From CAIWHR01 sp963830485 (GTDB lineage Bacteria > Pseudomonadota > Gammaproteobacteria > Burkholderiales > Casimicrobiaceae), in contig CAWHNE010000035.1 of assembly GCA_963830485.1 (NCBI GenBank), positions 248,001 through 312,000 of the forward strand: DNA of 64,000 nucleotides, given 5' to 3'. Shown here piece after piece: positions 19,366 to 27,052 of the stretch. Under the pieces are notes generated by a model. It saw only the letters and a program-made list of their open reading frames with translations. It made no database searches and had not been told where the DNA came from. The first letter of the stretch is position 1. Each line of letters starts with the position of its first letter. Both the position numbers and the translations under genes were made by a program.

Positions 19366-19382
19366 AACAATAAGTCATTGTT
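19366..19382. promoter_or_regulatory. Inverted repeat upstream of the sigma-54 promoter
   Basis: AACAAT-AAGTC-ATTGTT has perfect 6-bp arms inside a short AT-rich stretch (19360-19400). It lies about 40 bp upstream of the -24 box, where an enhancer-binding protein or IHF could bind. The assignment is inferred from position only. Confidence 0.4.
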
Positions 19383-19534
19383 TACACATAGATATATAGG
19401 GCGAGAACTGGGCGCGGAACCCGGCGCGGATCGGCCCGCGAGGCTTTGCCCGCGTCGCCGATCAACGTCAATACGACGTGTTGCGCGCGCGCGGGTGACG
19501 CTCCGCGTCACCCCTGCCGAAATGCGTCACGCGT

Positions 19535-20392
19535 CTAGCGCGACGCGCCTGGCGCGCGTTCGACCATCTCGAGCGTGACGCCCGCGACCTCGAACGAATC
19601 GCCGGGCTGAAGCCGGCGACCTCCTGGCGGAACTGGCACACCGTTCACGCTCGGCGGCGCTGCACCCTCGAGCGGAACGAGTTGATACATGCCGTCGACG
19701 CGGCGGACGGCAGCCACCTGAACACCGACGCGGCCAACCGCTGTCTCGTCCTTTTCGAGCGTGACTTCGCGCCCCGCGCTGGGTCCGGTCACGACTCTCA
19801 CGATCGCCCGCGGCGTCGGAGAATCCGATATCGGTTCCCGTTCCGGCGCAGCCTTGGGAGCAGCGAAGGTCCGCGGACGCTCGTCGCTGTCCGAGCGCGA
19901 AGTTGCGAGCTCGGCCGCGACGAAGCGCTCGATGTCCGCCATCGAGCCGCCGCTCTTATCGGCAGCGGGAGCGCCGGCATCGACGGCCGGACCGGCATCG
20001 GGGACGACCACCTTCGCGGGCGGACGCGCCGCCTCGACTCGCTCGCCATAGAGCCTGGCCTCGAGGCGCCCGAGCGACGGCGGGGCGGGATCGAGCTGCA
20101 CCGACTCGTCGGCGACGTAGACGAGTTTCTGCTTACCGATGTCGATCTGGTCGCGGTCGCGGAGGAAGTGCTTCGCGATCGGCTTCCCGTTCACGAGGGT
20201 CCCGTTGGTGCTGCCGAGATCCTCGAGGAACGAATCCGAGAGGATCGTCACGACGGCCGCATGCTCGCCGCTGACCGCGGGGTATGGAAGGCAGACGTCG
20301 TTGTCCGCGCGCCGGCCGATCGTGATCCGCTCCCGCGCGAGGCGGACGTCGAGCGTCGTGCCGTCAGCGAGGTAGAGCACGAGCTTGCCCAT
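19535..20392 (-). CDS. FHA-domain protein
   Basis: This 285-residue cytoplasmic protein has a clear N-terminal forkhead-associated domain (residues 1-95): ITIGRRADNDVCLPYPAVSGEHA and DLGSTNGTLVNG (given in pieces: GRRADND, SGEHA, STNGTLVNG) hold the conserved Arg, Ser-His and Asn that bind phosphothreonine. After a Pro/Ala-rich linker (100-200), a second FHA-like module is seen at the C-terminus (IVRVVTGPSAGREVTL to GDSFEVAGVTLEMVE), where the phosphate-binding residues are poorly kept. The start at 20392 has GGGAG upstream and lies 14 bp from the PP2C stop, so the two are one operon. It probably reads Ser/Thr phosphorylation erased by that phosphatase. Confidence 0.85.
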   Translation of the reverse strand: MGKLVLYLADGTTLDVRLARERITIGRRADNDVCLPYPAVSGEHAAVVTILSDSFLEDLGSTNGTLVNGKPIAKHFLRDRDQIDIGKQKLVYVADESVQLDPAPPSLGRLEARLYGERVEAARPPAKVVVPDAGPAVDAGAPAADKSGGSMADIERFVAAELATSRSDSDERPRTFAAPKAAPEREPISDSPTPRAIVRVVTGPSAGREVTLEKDETAVGRVGVQVAAVRRVDGMYQLVPLEGAAPPSVNGVPVPPGGRRLQPGDSFEVAGVTLEMVERAPGASR

Positions 20393-20406
20393 GGCGGCTC
20401 CCGGTC

Positions 20407-21240
20407 CTACTTTGCTTTCTTCTTCGCGAGGAAGCGCTGCGCCCAGCCCGACGACGGCAAGAACTCGGGTGGCACCCGGACCAGCACCACCGAGATGTTG
20501 TCGCGCCCGCCGTTCTGGTTCGCGATGTCGATCAACTCGGCCGCCGCGAGCGCGAGGTCGGCGCGCTTTTCGTTGACGATCTTCTGGACCACGTCGGGTT
20601 CGACCATGTCGGTGAGACCGTCCGAATTCAGCAGGTAGATGTCGTTCGCCTCGACGCGGTACTCGACGATGTCGGCCGGGACGATCGCCTCGATGCCGAG
20701 CGCGCGGGTCACGAGGTTCTTGTTGAGCGAGTACTTCGCCTGCTCCTGCGTCAGCTGCCCGCTGTCGATCTGCTCCTGCAGGAGCGAGTGGTCGTGCGTG
20801 AGTTGCTCGAATTTCTCGCCGCGCAGCCGGTAGCAGCGGGAGTCGCCGATGTGGCCGATGCTCACGCGGTTGCCGCAGAACACGGCGCTCACGATCGTCG
20901 TGCCCATGCCCGCGCACTCCGGGCGTGCCTGCGCGGCCTCGTAGATGCCCTTGTTCGCCGCCGCGATCTGCAGCTGAAGGAGCAGCGCCGCATGCGTGAG
21001 CCCGCTCGCGATGTCGATCTTCGAGAGCTGGCGCCGCGAGCGGAGGTCGGGCAGCATGCCTTTACTCACGACGTTGACGGCAATGCCGCTCGCGACTTCG
21101 CCGGCGTTGTAGCCACCCATGCCGTCGGCGAGGATCGCGATGCCCGCCTCGGCGTCGACGAAGACCGAGTCCTCGTTGTGGGAGCGCACCATCCCAGGAT
21201 GGGACAGCGTGGCGCAGTCAAGCGCGGCGTGGTCGGTCAT
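20407..21240 (-). CDS. PP2C-family Ser/Thr protein phosphatase
   Basis: This 277-residue protein has the metal-binding aspartates of the PPM/PP2C fold: HNEDSVFVD near the N-terminus, ILADGMGGYNAGEVAS, HIGDSRCYRL, LLNSDGLTDMV and GGRDNISVVLV near the C-terminus. It removes phosphate from Ser/Thr residues using Mn or Mg. The closest types by eye are Stp1/PppA-like bacterial enzymes. It precedes the FHA gene in the same operon. No Hanks-type kinase is encoded in this window, so the partner kinase lies elsewhere. Confidence 0.92.
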   Translation of the reverse strand: MTDHAALDCATLSHPGMVRSHNEDSVFVDAEAGIAILADGMGGYNAGEVASGIAVNVVSKGMLPDLRSRRQLSKIDIASGLTHAALLLQLQIAAANKGIYEAAQARPECAGMGTTIVSAVFCGNRVSIGHIGDSRCYRLRGEKFEQLTHDHSLLQEQIDSGQLTQEQAKYSLNKNLVTRALGIEAIVPADIVEYRVEANDIYLLNSDGLTDMVEPDVVQKIVNEKRADLALAAAELIDIANQNGGRDNISVVLVRVPPEFLPSSGWAQRFLAKKKAK

Positions 21241-21375
21241 CGGGGCGGTTCGTAAGAGGGCGACGGCCGCCTCGCGGCCGATTCAACCCGCGAGTGTAAC
21301 GGCCCGCCGTGATTGTTGCGAGAGGGAATGCCGGCGCCGGCCCGTGCGGAACGTACGGGCGGTCTCGCGACGCGC

Positions 21376-22062
21376 TCAGGGTGCCTCCGCCCTCCGGGCG
21401 CGGCGCACGAGCCACGTGCCAGCGGCGACGACGATCGCGACCCCTACAAGCGGAGCGATCCAGTGCAACTGGGGCATCTGCGCGTCGACCCACGCTTTCA
21501 CCGCCGCGTCGTGGGTCGCGATCTCGCCAGCGATGTAGCCCAGGAGCCCCCCGCCGGCGACGACGAGCCACGGAAAGCGCTCGATCAGCTTCATGATGAG
21601 CTGACTGCCGACGATGACCAACGGAATGCTGACTACGAGCCCGAAGATCAGGAGGACGAGGCTCCCCTTCGCCGCGCCGGCGACGCCGATCACGTTGTCG
21701 AGGCTCATCACTAGGTCGGCGACGATGACGGTCTTCACTGCCGACATCAGTCGATCGCTCGCCGCGATGTTGTGCTCCTCGCCGTCGTCCTCGGCGATGA
21801 GCTTTATGCCGATCCAGACGAGCAGCACGGCCCCGATCAGCTGGAGGTAAGGCAGCAGCAGCAGTTGCACCGCGAAGAACGTCAGGATGATCCGCAGGAC
21901 GACGGCGCCGATCACGCCGTAGAAGATCCCGAGGACCCGCTGCTTTCTGGGCAGGTTCCGGCAGGCGAGCGCGATCACCACCGCGTTGTCGCCGGACAAC
22001 AGGATGTTGATGAGGATGATCTCGAATGCCGCGACCCAGAACGGCGGCGTGAAGAGCTCCAA
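21376..22062 (-). CDS. TerC/YjbE-family integral membrane protein
   Basis: A 228-residue protein with about seven membrane segments. It carries the family signatures ILLSGDNAVVIALACRNLP and DLVMSLDNVIGVAGAA, whose acidic residues lie within membrane helices and are thought to handle metal ions. Homologues are linked to Mn export or tellurite resistance. It follows sucD on the same strand by 60 bp; I recall the order sucC-sucD-TerC from other Betaproteobacteria. No yybP-ykoY-type riboswitch is visible in the short gap. Confidence 0.85.
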   Translation of the reverse strand: MELFTPPFWVAAFEIILINILLSGDNAVVIALACRNLPRKQRVLGIFYGVIGAVVLRIILTFFAVQLLLLPYLQLIGAVLLVWIGIKLIAEDDGEEHNIAASDRLMSAVKTVIVADLVMSLDNVIGVAGAAKGSLVLLIFGLVVSIPLVIVGSQLIMKLIERFPWLVVAGGGLLGYIAGEIATHDAAVKAWVDAQMPQLHWIAPLVGVAIVVAAGTWLVRRARRAEAP

Positions 22063-22078
22063 GAATTTCCTCCGTTGA

Positions 22079-22109
22079 CCGTCGTCCCCGCGCAGCCGGA
22101 GACCCGGTG
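22079..22109. repeat. Degenerate REP-like unit, copy 5
   Basis: CCGTCGTCCCCGCGCAGCCG then GAGACCCGGTG. Only half of the pair remains, between sucD and the TerC gene. Confidence 0.5.
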
Positions 22110-22122
22110 CGTCTCGATTTCC

Positions 22123-22998
22123 CTACAGCACCGACTGCAAGAGCTTGCCCATTTCCGCCGGATTGCGCGTGACCTTGATGCCGCATGCTTCCATCACGGC
22201 GAGCTTCTCCTGCGCCGTGCCCTTGCCGCCGGAGATGATCGCGCCGGCATGTCCCATCCGCTTGCCCGGCGGCGCGGTGACGCCGGCGATGAAGCCCACG
22301 ACCGGCTTTCTCATGTTGGCCTTCGCCCACTGCGCCGCGTTCTCCTCGTCGCTGCCGCCGATCTCGCCGATCATCACGACGGCGTCGGTGTCCGGGTCGT
22401 CGTTGAATAGCCGGAGGATGTCGACGTGCTTGAGCCCGTTGACCGGATCGCCGCCGATGCCGACCGCGGTCGACTGGCCGAGGCCGAGCTCGGTAAGTTG
22501 CCCCACGGCCTCGTAGGTGAGCGTGCCCGAGCGCGACACGACGCCGACGCGGCCCTTCTTGTGGATGTGGCCCGGCATGATCCCGATCTTGAGCTCGTCG
22601 GGCGTGATGACGCCGGGACAGTTCGGTCCCAGCAGCAGCGTCTTCTTTCCCTGCATCCGGTAGCGCGTGCGGATCATGTCGCGCACCGGGATACCCTCGG
22701 TGATGCACACGACGAGGTCGAGCCCGGCGTCGACCGCTTCGTCGATTGCGGCCGCCGCGAACGGCGGCGGCACGTAGATCACCGATACCGTCGCGCCGGT
22801 CGCCGCCTTCGCATCCTTCACCGTCGCGAAGATCGGGATGCCTTCGAAGTCCTCGCCCGCCTTCTTCGGATTGACGCCCGCGACGAAGCAGGCCCTCCCG
22901 TTCGCATAGTCGCGGCACATCCGCGTGTGGAACTGGCCGGTCTTGCCTGTAATTCCCTGCGTGATGACCTTTGTGTTCTTGTTGATCAGGATCGACAT
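22123..22998 (-). CDS. sucD: Succinyl-CoA ligase alpha subunit
   Basis: This 291-residue subunit has the CoA-binding Rossmann domain at the N-terminus (QGITGKTGQFHTRMCRDYA). The active-site phosphohistidine sits in GHAGAIISGGKGTAQEK near residue 245. With SucC it interconverts succinyl-CoA and succinate in the TCA cycle with formation of a nucleoside triphosphate. It lies 7 bp after sucC on the same strand, so the pair is co-translated. Confidence 0.97.
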   Translation of the reverse strand: MSILINKNTKVITQGITGKTGQFHTRMCRDYANGRACFVAGVNPKKAGEDFEGIPIFATVKDAKAATGATVSVIYVPPPFAAAAIDEAVDAGLDLVVCITEGIPVRDMIRTRYRMQGKKTLLLGPNCPGVITPDELKIGIMPGHIHKKGRVGVVSRSGTLTYEAVGQLTELGLGQSTAVGIGGDPVNGLKHVDILRLFNDDPDTDAVVMIGEIGGSDEENAAQWAKANMRKPVVGFIAGVTAPPGKRMGHAGAIISGGKGTAQEKLAVMEACGIKVTRNPAEMGKLLQSVL

Positions 22999-23005
22999 GC
23001 CGCCC

Positions 23006-24172
23006 TCACTTCTCTGCGACCGCCGCGACGATCTTCTGCGCCGCGTCGGCCATGTTCGCCGCGCTGATGATCGGCAGGCCGGAGTCCTTGAGGATCTGCC
23101 GACCCTGGTCTTCGTTCGTCCCTTTCATGCGCACCACGAGCGGCACCGCAAGGTGCGTCTCCTTCGCGGCTGCAACGATGCCGTTTGCGATCGTGTCGCA
23201 GCGCATGATGCCGCCGAAGATGTTGACGAGAATCCCCTTGACCTTCGGATTCGTCAGCATGATCTTGAAGGCCTCGGTGACTTTCTCGGTGGTCGCTCCG
23301 CCGCCGACGTCGAGGAAATTTGCCGGTTCGGCCCCGAAGAGCTTGATCGTGTCCATCGTCGCCATCGCGAGGCCCGCGCCGTTGACGAGGCAGCCGATGT
23401 TGCCGTCGAGCGAGATGTACGAGAGGTCGAACTTCGATGCCTCGACCTCGGCCGGATCCTCCTCGTCGAGGTCGCGCATCTCGACGATGTCCGAATGCCG
23501 GAAGAGCGCGTTCGAGTCGAAATTGAGCTTCGCATCGAGCGCCACCACACGGCCGTCGCCGGTCACGATGAGCGGATTTATTTCGGCCAGCGACGCGTCG
23601 GTCTCGTCGAAGGCGCGATACAGGCCCTGCAGCATCGCGCGACCCTGAGGCACGCTCGCCTCGGGGATGCCGATCTTGCGCGCGACGTCGTCGGCCTCGG
23701 CGTCAGTCAGTCCCGTCGCCGGATCGATGAAGACCTTGTGGATTTTCTCGGGCGACCTCGCGGCGACCTCCTCGATGTCCATCCCGCCCTCGGAGCTCGC
23801 CATCAGCACGACGCGCTGCGTGCCTCGATCGACCACCATGCCGACGTAGAGCTCCTTCCTGATGTCGGCGCCTTCCTCGATCAGGAGCCGGCGCACCTTC
23901 TGCCCCGCTGGGCCGGTCTGGTGCGTGACGAGCTGCATGCCGAGAATCTTCCCGGCGAGGTCGCGCACTTCATCGATCGACTTCGCGACCTTGACGCCGC
24001 CGCCCTTGCCGCGGCCGCCGGCGTGGATCTGCGCCTTGACGACCCAGACCGATCCGCCCAGCGACTTGGCCGCGCGGACCGCCTCGTCGACGCTGAACGC
24101 CGGAATGCCGCGCGGGGTCGCCATCCCGAACTTGCGGAAGATTTCCTTGCCCTGGTACTCGTGGATCTTCAC
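23006..24172 (-). CDS. sucC: Succinyl-CoA ligase (ADP-forming) beta subunit
   Basis: This 388-residue protein has exactly the usual length. The ATP-grasp domain is at the N-terminus (VKIHEYQGKEIFRKFG, VVKAQIHAGGRGKGGGVK). The C-terminal CoA-ligase domain contains CLVNGAGLAMATMD and NIFGGIMRCD. The start is GTG 24172, preceded by GAGGACAG; a longer open frame upstream has no homology. It forms the sucCD operon. Confidence 0.97.
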   Translation of the reverse strand: MKIHEYQGKEIFRKFGMATPRGIPAFSVDEAVRAAKSLGGSVWVVKAQIHAGGRGKGGGVKVAKSIDEVRDLAGKILGMQLVTHQTGPAGQKVRRLLIEEGADIRKELYVGMVVDRGTQRVVLMASSEGGMDIEEVAARSPEKIHKVFIDPATGLTDAEADDVARKIGIPEASVPQGRAMLQGLYRAFDETDASLAEINPLIVTGDGRVVALDAKLNFDSNALFRHSDIVEMRDLDEEDPAEVEASKFDLSYISLDGNIGCLVNGAGLAMATMDTIKLFGAEPANFLDVGGGATTEKVTEAFKIMLTNPKVKGILVNIFGGIMRCDTIANGIVAAAKETHLAVPLVVRMKGTNEDQGRQILKDSGLPIISAANMADAAQKIVAAVAEK

Positions 24173-24339
24173 CTGTCCTCCCCCGTCGCCGAGCCCCTCA
24201 TTTCCGACGACGATCCCGATCGTCGTTCCCGCGGAGGAGTCGTGAGCGCGGCGGGCGCAGCCAAGGCGCGAAGCGCGCGTCGCCGCGCGATCGACGTGGC
24301 CGACACCACCGTCGTTAGCGTACACGGGAGGTGCGGAGG

Positions 24340-24402
24340 CCGCGGGGACCCAGCGTCGTTCGCAAGAAGACACTGGATTCCCGCCTTCGCGGGAATGACG
24401 GC
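24340..24402. repeat. REP-like unit, copy 6
   Basis: A truncated left part CGCGGGGACCCAGCGTCGTT and a full right hairpin CACTGGATTCCCGCC with its arm GCGGGAATGACGG. It lies between sucC and the DUF2889 gene. Confidence 0.7.
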
Positions 24403-24443
24403 AAGAATGACGTGCGTCATCTCAGGATGCCGTGCGTCAGGAT

Positions 24444-24992
24444 TCAAGCCGCGCCTCGATACCACTTCGGATAGTAGCGACGCACGGTCTCGGTCGAGCG
24501 CTCGAGCGCGTGGCAGCGATCGAGCTGGAACGGACGATTCTTGGCGCCCGGATCGGAGTCGCGGTTGAGGCTCGCGAACGTCTGCAGCGCCGCCGTCGGA
24601 AGGTACGCCAAGAGCTCGGTCACGTGCGTGCAGCCGCCGACGCCACCGAAACGGTCGTGCAGCTGCTTGCGGAATCCATGCATCAGGTTGGTGCCGACGA
24701 GCGCGGAATACTCGGGAGCGATGTGCTCGCAACCGTCGGGATATGGCACGCCGTCCGAGGAGGCGACGAGCGCGCGGATCACGTATTGCGCGTCGATCGT
24801 CACGCGGGCCGACATCTCGTGCACTGGCGTACCCGCCGCCCGCATTCCCGAGGCGAGCGTGTAGTCGTGGTCCTTCGTGTCGACGAGCCGCGCCTCGATG
24901 TCGAACAGCCCGTCCTCGCGCTGCCAGCCCTCGTAGACGATGCGTCGAACATGCAGCCGTTGGCGCGAAACAGGGCTTTCCGGAAGGGGCAT
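24444..24992 (-). CDS. DUF2889-domain protein
   Basis: A 182-residue soluble protein. The pattern RRIVYEGWQREDGLFDIEARLVDTKDHD followed by VHEMSARVTIDAQYVI (quoted in parts: EGWQREDGLFDIEA and VHEMSARVTID) matches the DUF2889 family as I recall it. A conserved HGFRKQLHDRFGGVGGCTH segment ends in a cysteine. No function is known. No signal peptide is seen. It is divergent from glpK and lies upstream of sucCD on the same strand with a REP unit between. Confidence 0.7.
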   Translation of the reverse strand: MPLPESPVSRQRLHVRRIVYEGWQREDGLFDIEARLVDTKDHDYTLASGMRAAGTPVHEMSARVTIDAQYVIRALVASSDGVPYPDGCEHIAPEYSALVGTNLMHGFRKQLHDRFGGVGGCTHVTELLAYLPTAALQTFASLNRDSDPGAKNRPFQLDRCHALERSTETVRRYYPKWYRGAA

Positions 24993-25201
24993 CGGCGTGG
25001 CGAAGGAATGCGGGGGCGTGGCTCGCGGTCCCGGCTCGCCTCCCGATCACATCGGCAAGGCGGGCGGAACCCGGTGCGGGAACTCGCTACAATGACAGCG
25101 CCCGTTCAAGGCGCCGCGCGAAGGAGACATTCTAAGCCGGCGCGGGCGGGCGCCGCAACCGACGAAGCGGCAAGCGGTTCGTCGGCCACGCCCGCCCGAC
25201 C

Positions 25202-26680
25202 ATGGCATTCGTCCTCGCTCTTGACCAGGGCACGACCAGCTCGCGCGCCCTTGTCTTCGACCACGCGGGCTCGGTGCGCGCGGTCGCGCAGCAGGAATTC
25301 CGGCAGATCTTTCCGCAGCCGGGCTGGGTCGAGCACGATGCGATGGAGATCTGGGCCACGCAGTCGGGTGTCGCGCACGAGGCGCTCGCGAAGGCCGGCA
25401 TCGACGCCGCCGATCTCGCGGCGATCGGCATCACCAATCAGCGCGAGACGACGGTGCTATGGGATCGGGCCACCGGAAGGCCGGTCGCCAACGCGATTGT
25501 CTGGCAGGATCGCCGGACCGCGCCCTTGTGTGATGCGCTGCGCGCGGCGGGGCACGCCGCGCTGTTCGCGGCGAAGACGGGGCTCGTCATCGACGCCTAC
25601 TTCTCGGGGACAAAGCTCAAGTGGCTGCTCGATCACGTCCCCGGCGCACGCGATCGGGCCGCGCGCGGCGAGCTCGCCTTCGGCACGATCGATACGTGGC
25701 TCGTCTGGAACCTGAGTCGCGGCGCCGCTCACGTGACGGACGCGTCGAACGCGAGCCGCACGCTGCTCTTCAATACGCGCACCGGTACGTGGGACGACGA
25801 GCTCCTGCACTTGCTCGACATTCCCCGCGAAGTGCTGCCGCGCGTCGTGCCTTCGTCGGGCGTCTGTGCCGAGGCGGCAATCGGTGGCATGCACGTTCCG
25901 ATCGCCGGCATCGCCGGCGACCAGCAGGCCGCACTGTTCGGCCAGGCGTGCCATGCGCCCGGGCTTGCGAAGAACACCTACGGCACCGGCTGCTTTCTGC
26001 TGCTGAATACCGGCAACCAGGCCGTCGCGTCGACCAACAATCTGCTTTCGACGGTCGCCTGGGGCGGACCCGGGGGCCTCACCTATGCGCTCGAAGGCAG
26101 CGTGTTCATCGGCGGCGCGGTTGTGCAATGGCTGCGCGATGGCCTGCAAATCATCCGTTCGGCGTCAGAGATCGAGGCGCTGGCGGCGAGCGTTCCCGAC
26201 AACGGCGGCGTCTATCTCGTGCCGGCGTTCGCCGGATTGGGCGCGCCGCACTGGGACGCGTACGCGCGCGGCTCCATGTTCGGGCTCACCCGGGGCGCGA
26301 CCGCGGCGCACATCGCCCGCGCGGCGCTCGAAGCGATCGCCTACCAAAGCGCCGACGTGCTGGCGGCGATGGAGCGTGACGCCGCGATCACGCTCGCGGA
26401 GCTGCGCGTCGACGGCGGCGCGACCGCCAACAACCTGCTCATGCAGTTCCAGGCCGACCTGCTCGGCGTGCCCGTCGTACGCCCGAAGGTGCTGGAAACC
26501 ACCGCGCTTGGCGCCGGCTATCTGGCCGGGCTCGCGGTCGGCTACTGGCGCGATGCCGCAGATGTCGCCACGAACTGGCAGGTGGATCGCGTCTTCGAGC
26601 CGGCGATGTCGCGCGACCGCGCGGCGTCGTTGCGAGCGGACTGGGACAAGGCCGTCGGCCGAGCCAAGGCGTGGTCGTAG
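25202..26680 (+). CDS. glpK: Glycerol kinase
   Basis: This 492-residue FGGY-family kinase begins with ALDQGTTSSRALVFD. Other signatures are NQRETTVLWDRATGRPV, the substrate-binding VWQDRR, the catalytic Asp in GIAGDQQAALFGQ, GTGCFLLLNTG and DGGATANNLLMQFQAD. It phosphorylates glycerol to glycerol 3-phosphate with ATP. The ugp genes 7-13 kb away import the same product. No GlpF or GlpD is in the window. Confidence 0.96.
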   Translation: MAFVLALDQGTTSSRALVFDHAGSVRAVAQQEFRQIFPQPGWVEHDAMEIWATQSGVAHEALAKAGIDAADLAAIGITNQRETTVLWDRATGRPVANAIVWQDRRTAPLCDALRAAGHAALFAAKTGLVIDAYFSGTKLKWLLDHVPGARDRAARGELAFGTIDTWLVWNLSRGAAHVTDASNASRTLLFNTRTGTWDDELLHLLDIPREVLPRVVPSSGVCAEAAIGGMHVPIAGIAGDQQAALFGQACHAPGLAKNTYGTGCFLLLNTGNQAVASTNNLLSTVAWGGPGGLTYALEGSVFIGGAVVQWLRDGLQIIRSASEIEALAASVPDNGGVYLVPAFAGLGAPHWDAYARGSMFGLTRGATAAHIARAALEAIAYQSADVLAAMERDAAITLAELRVDGGATANNLLMQFQADLLGVPVVRPKVLETTALGAGYLAGLAVGYWRDAADVATNWQVDRVFEPAMSRDRAASLRADWDKAVGRAKAWS

Positions 26681-26687
26681 GCCCGGC

Positions 26688-26984
26688 TCACAGGCGCGTG
26701 ATCACGAGCCGCACGACCTCCTCGACGAACGGCTTCGGATAGCCCTTGTCGATCAGAGCCCACCGCAGCGTATTGGCGCATCGCGCCTTCTTGTAAACGT
26801 TGAGTGGCGCTTTGGCCCGCAGATCGCTCGCGTGGAGGATCGCGCGGCGGAACTTGTCGAGCTGCTTGGATGCACTCTTGCGGGTGACTCGGCTTGCGTC
26901 GAGCGGGACGATCCGGGCGACTTCGTCGGCCATGTGCTCGCCGAACGAGATCGCGGCGCTTGCGTCGAACCACTGGAGAACCAT
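26688..26984 (-). CDS. Small conserved protein of unknown function, divergent from the OGT fusion
   Basis: This 98-residue basic protein starts MVLQWFDASAAISFGEHMAD and has a lysine/arginine-rich middle (RVTRKSASKQLDKFRRAI). It has no signal peptide or membrane segment, and the predicted structure is mostly helical. The start at 26984 has AGGA upstream. It ends 7 bp from the glpK stop (convergent) and is divergent from the TPR/OGT fusion gene with only 68 bp between starts. From memory, similar 100-residue proteins with the pattern WFDA...FG occur beside TPR/OGT genes in other Betaproteobacteria; I cannot verify this here. No function is assigned. Confidence 0.6.
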   Translation of the reverse strand: MVLQWFDASAAISFGEHMADEVARIVPLDASRVTRKSASKQLDKFRRAILHASDLRAKAPLNVYKKARCANTLRWALIDKGYPKPFVEEVVRLVITRL

Positions 26985-27052
26985 GCTGCCGTTCCTAGGA
27001 GGGAAGATGGTAGATTGATGCAATTATCGACTGGACGAGGCTGGGCGCGCAA

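Noticed and set aside
22063..22122. Mn-sensing riboswitch upstream of the TerC gene
   Set aside because: The gap to sucD is only 60 bp and is partly a REP unit; no conserved riboswitch core is visible.
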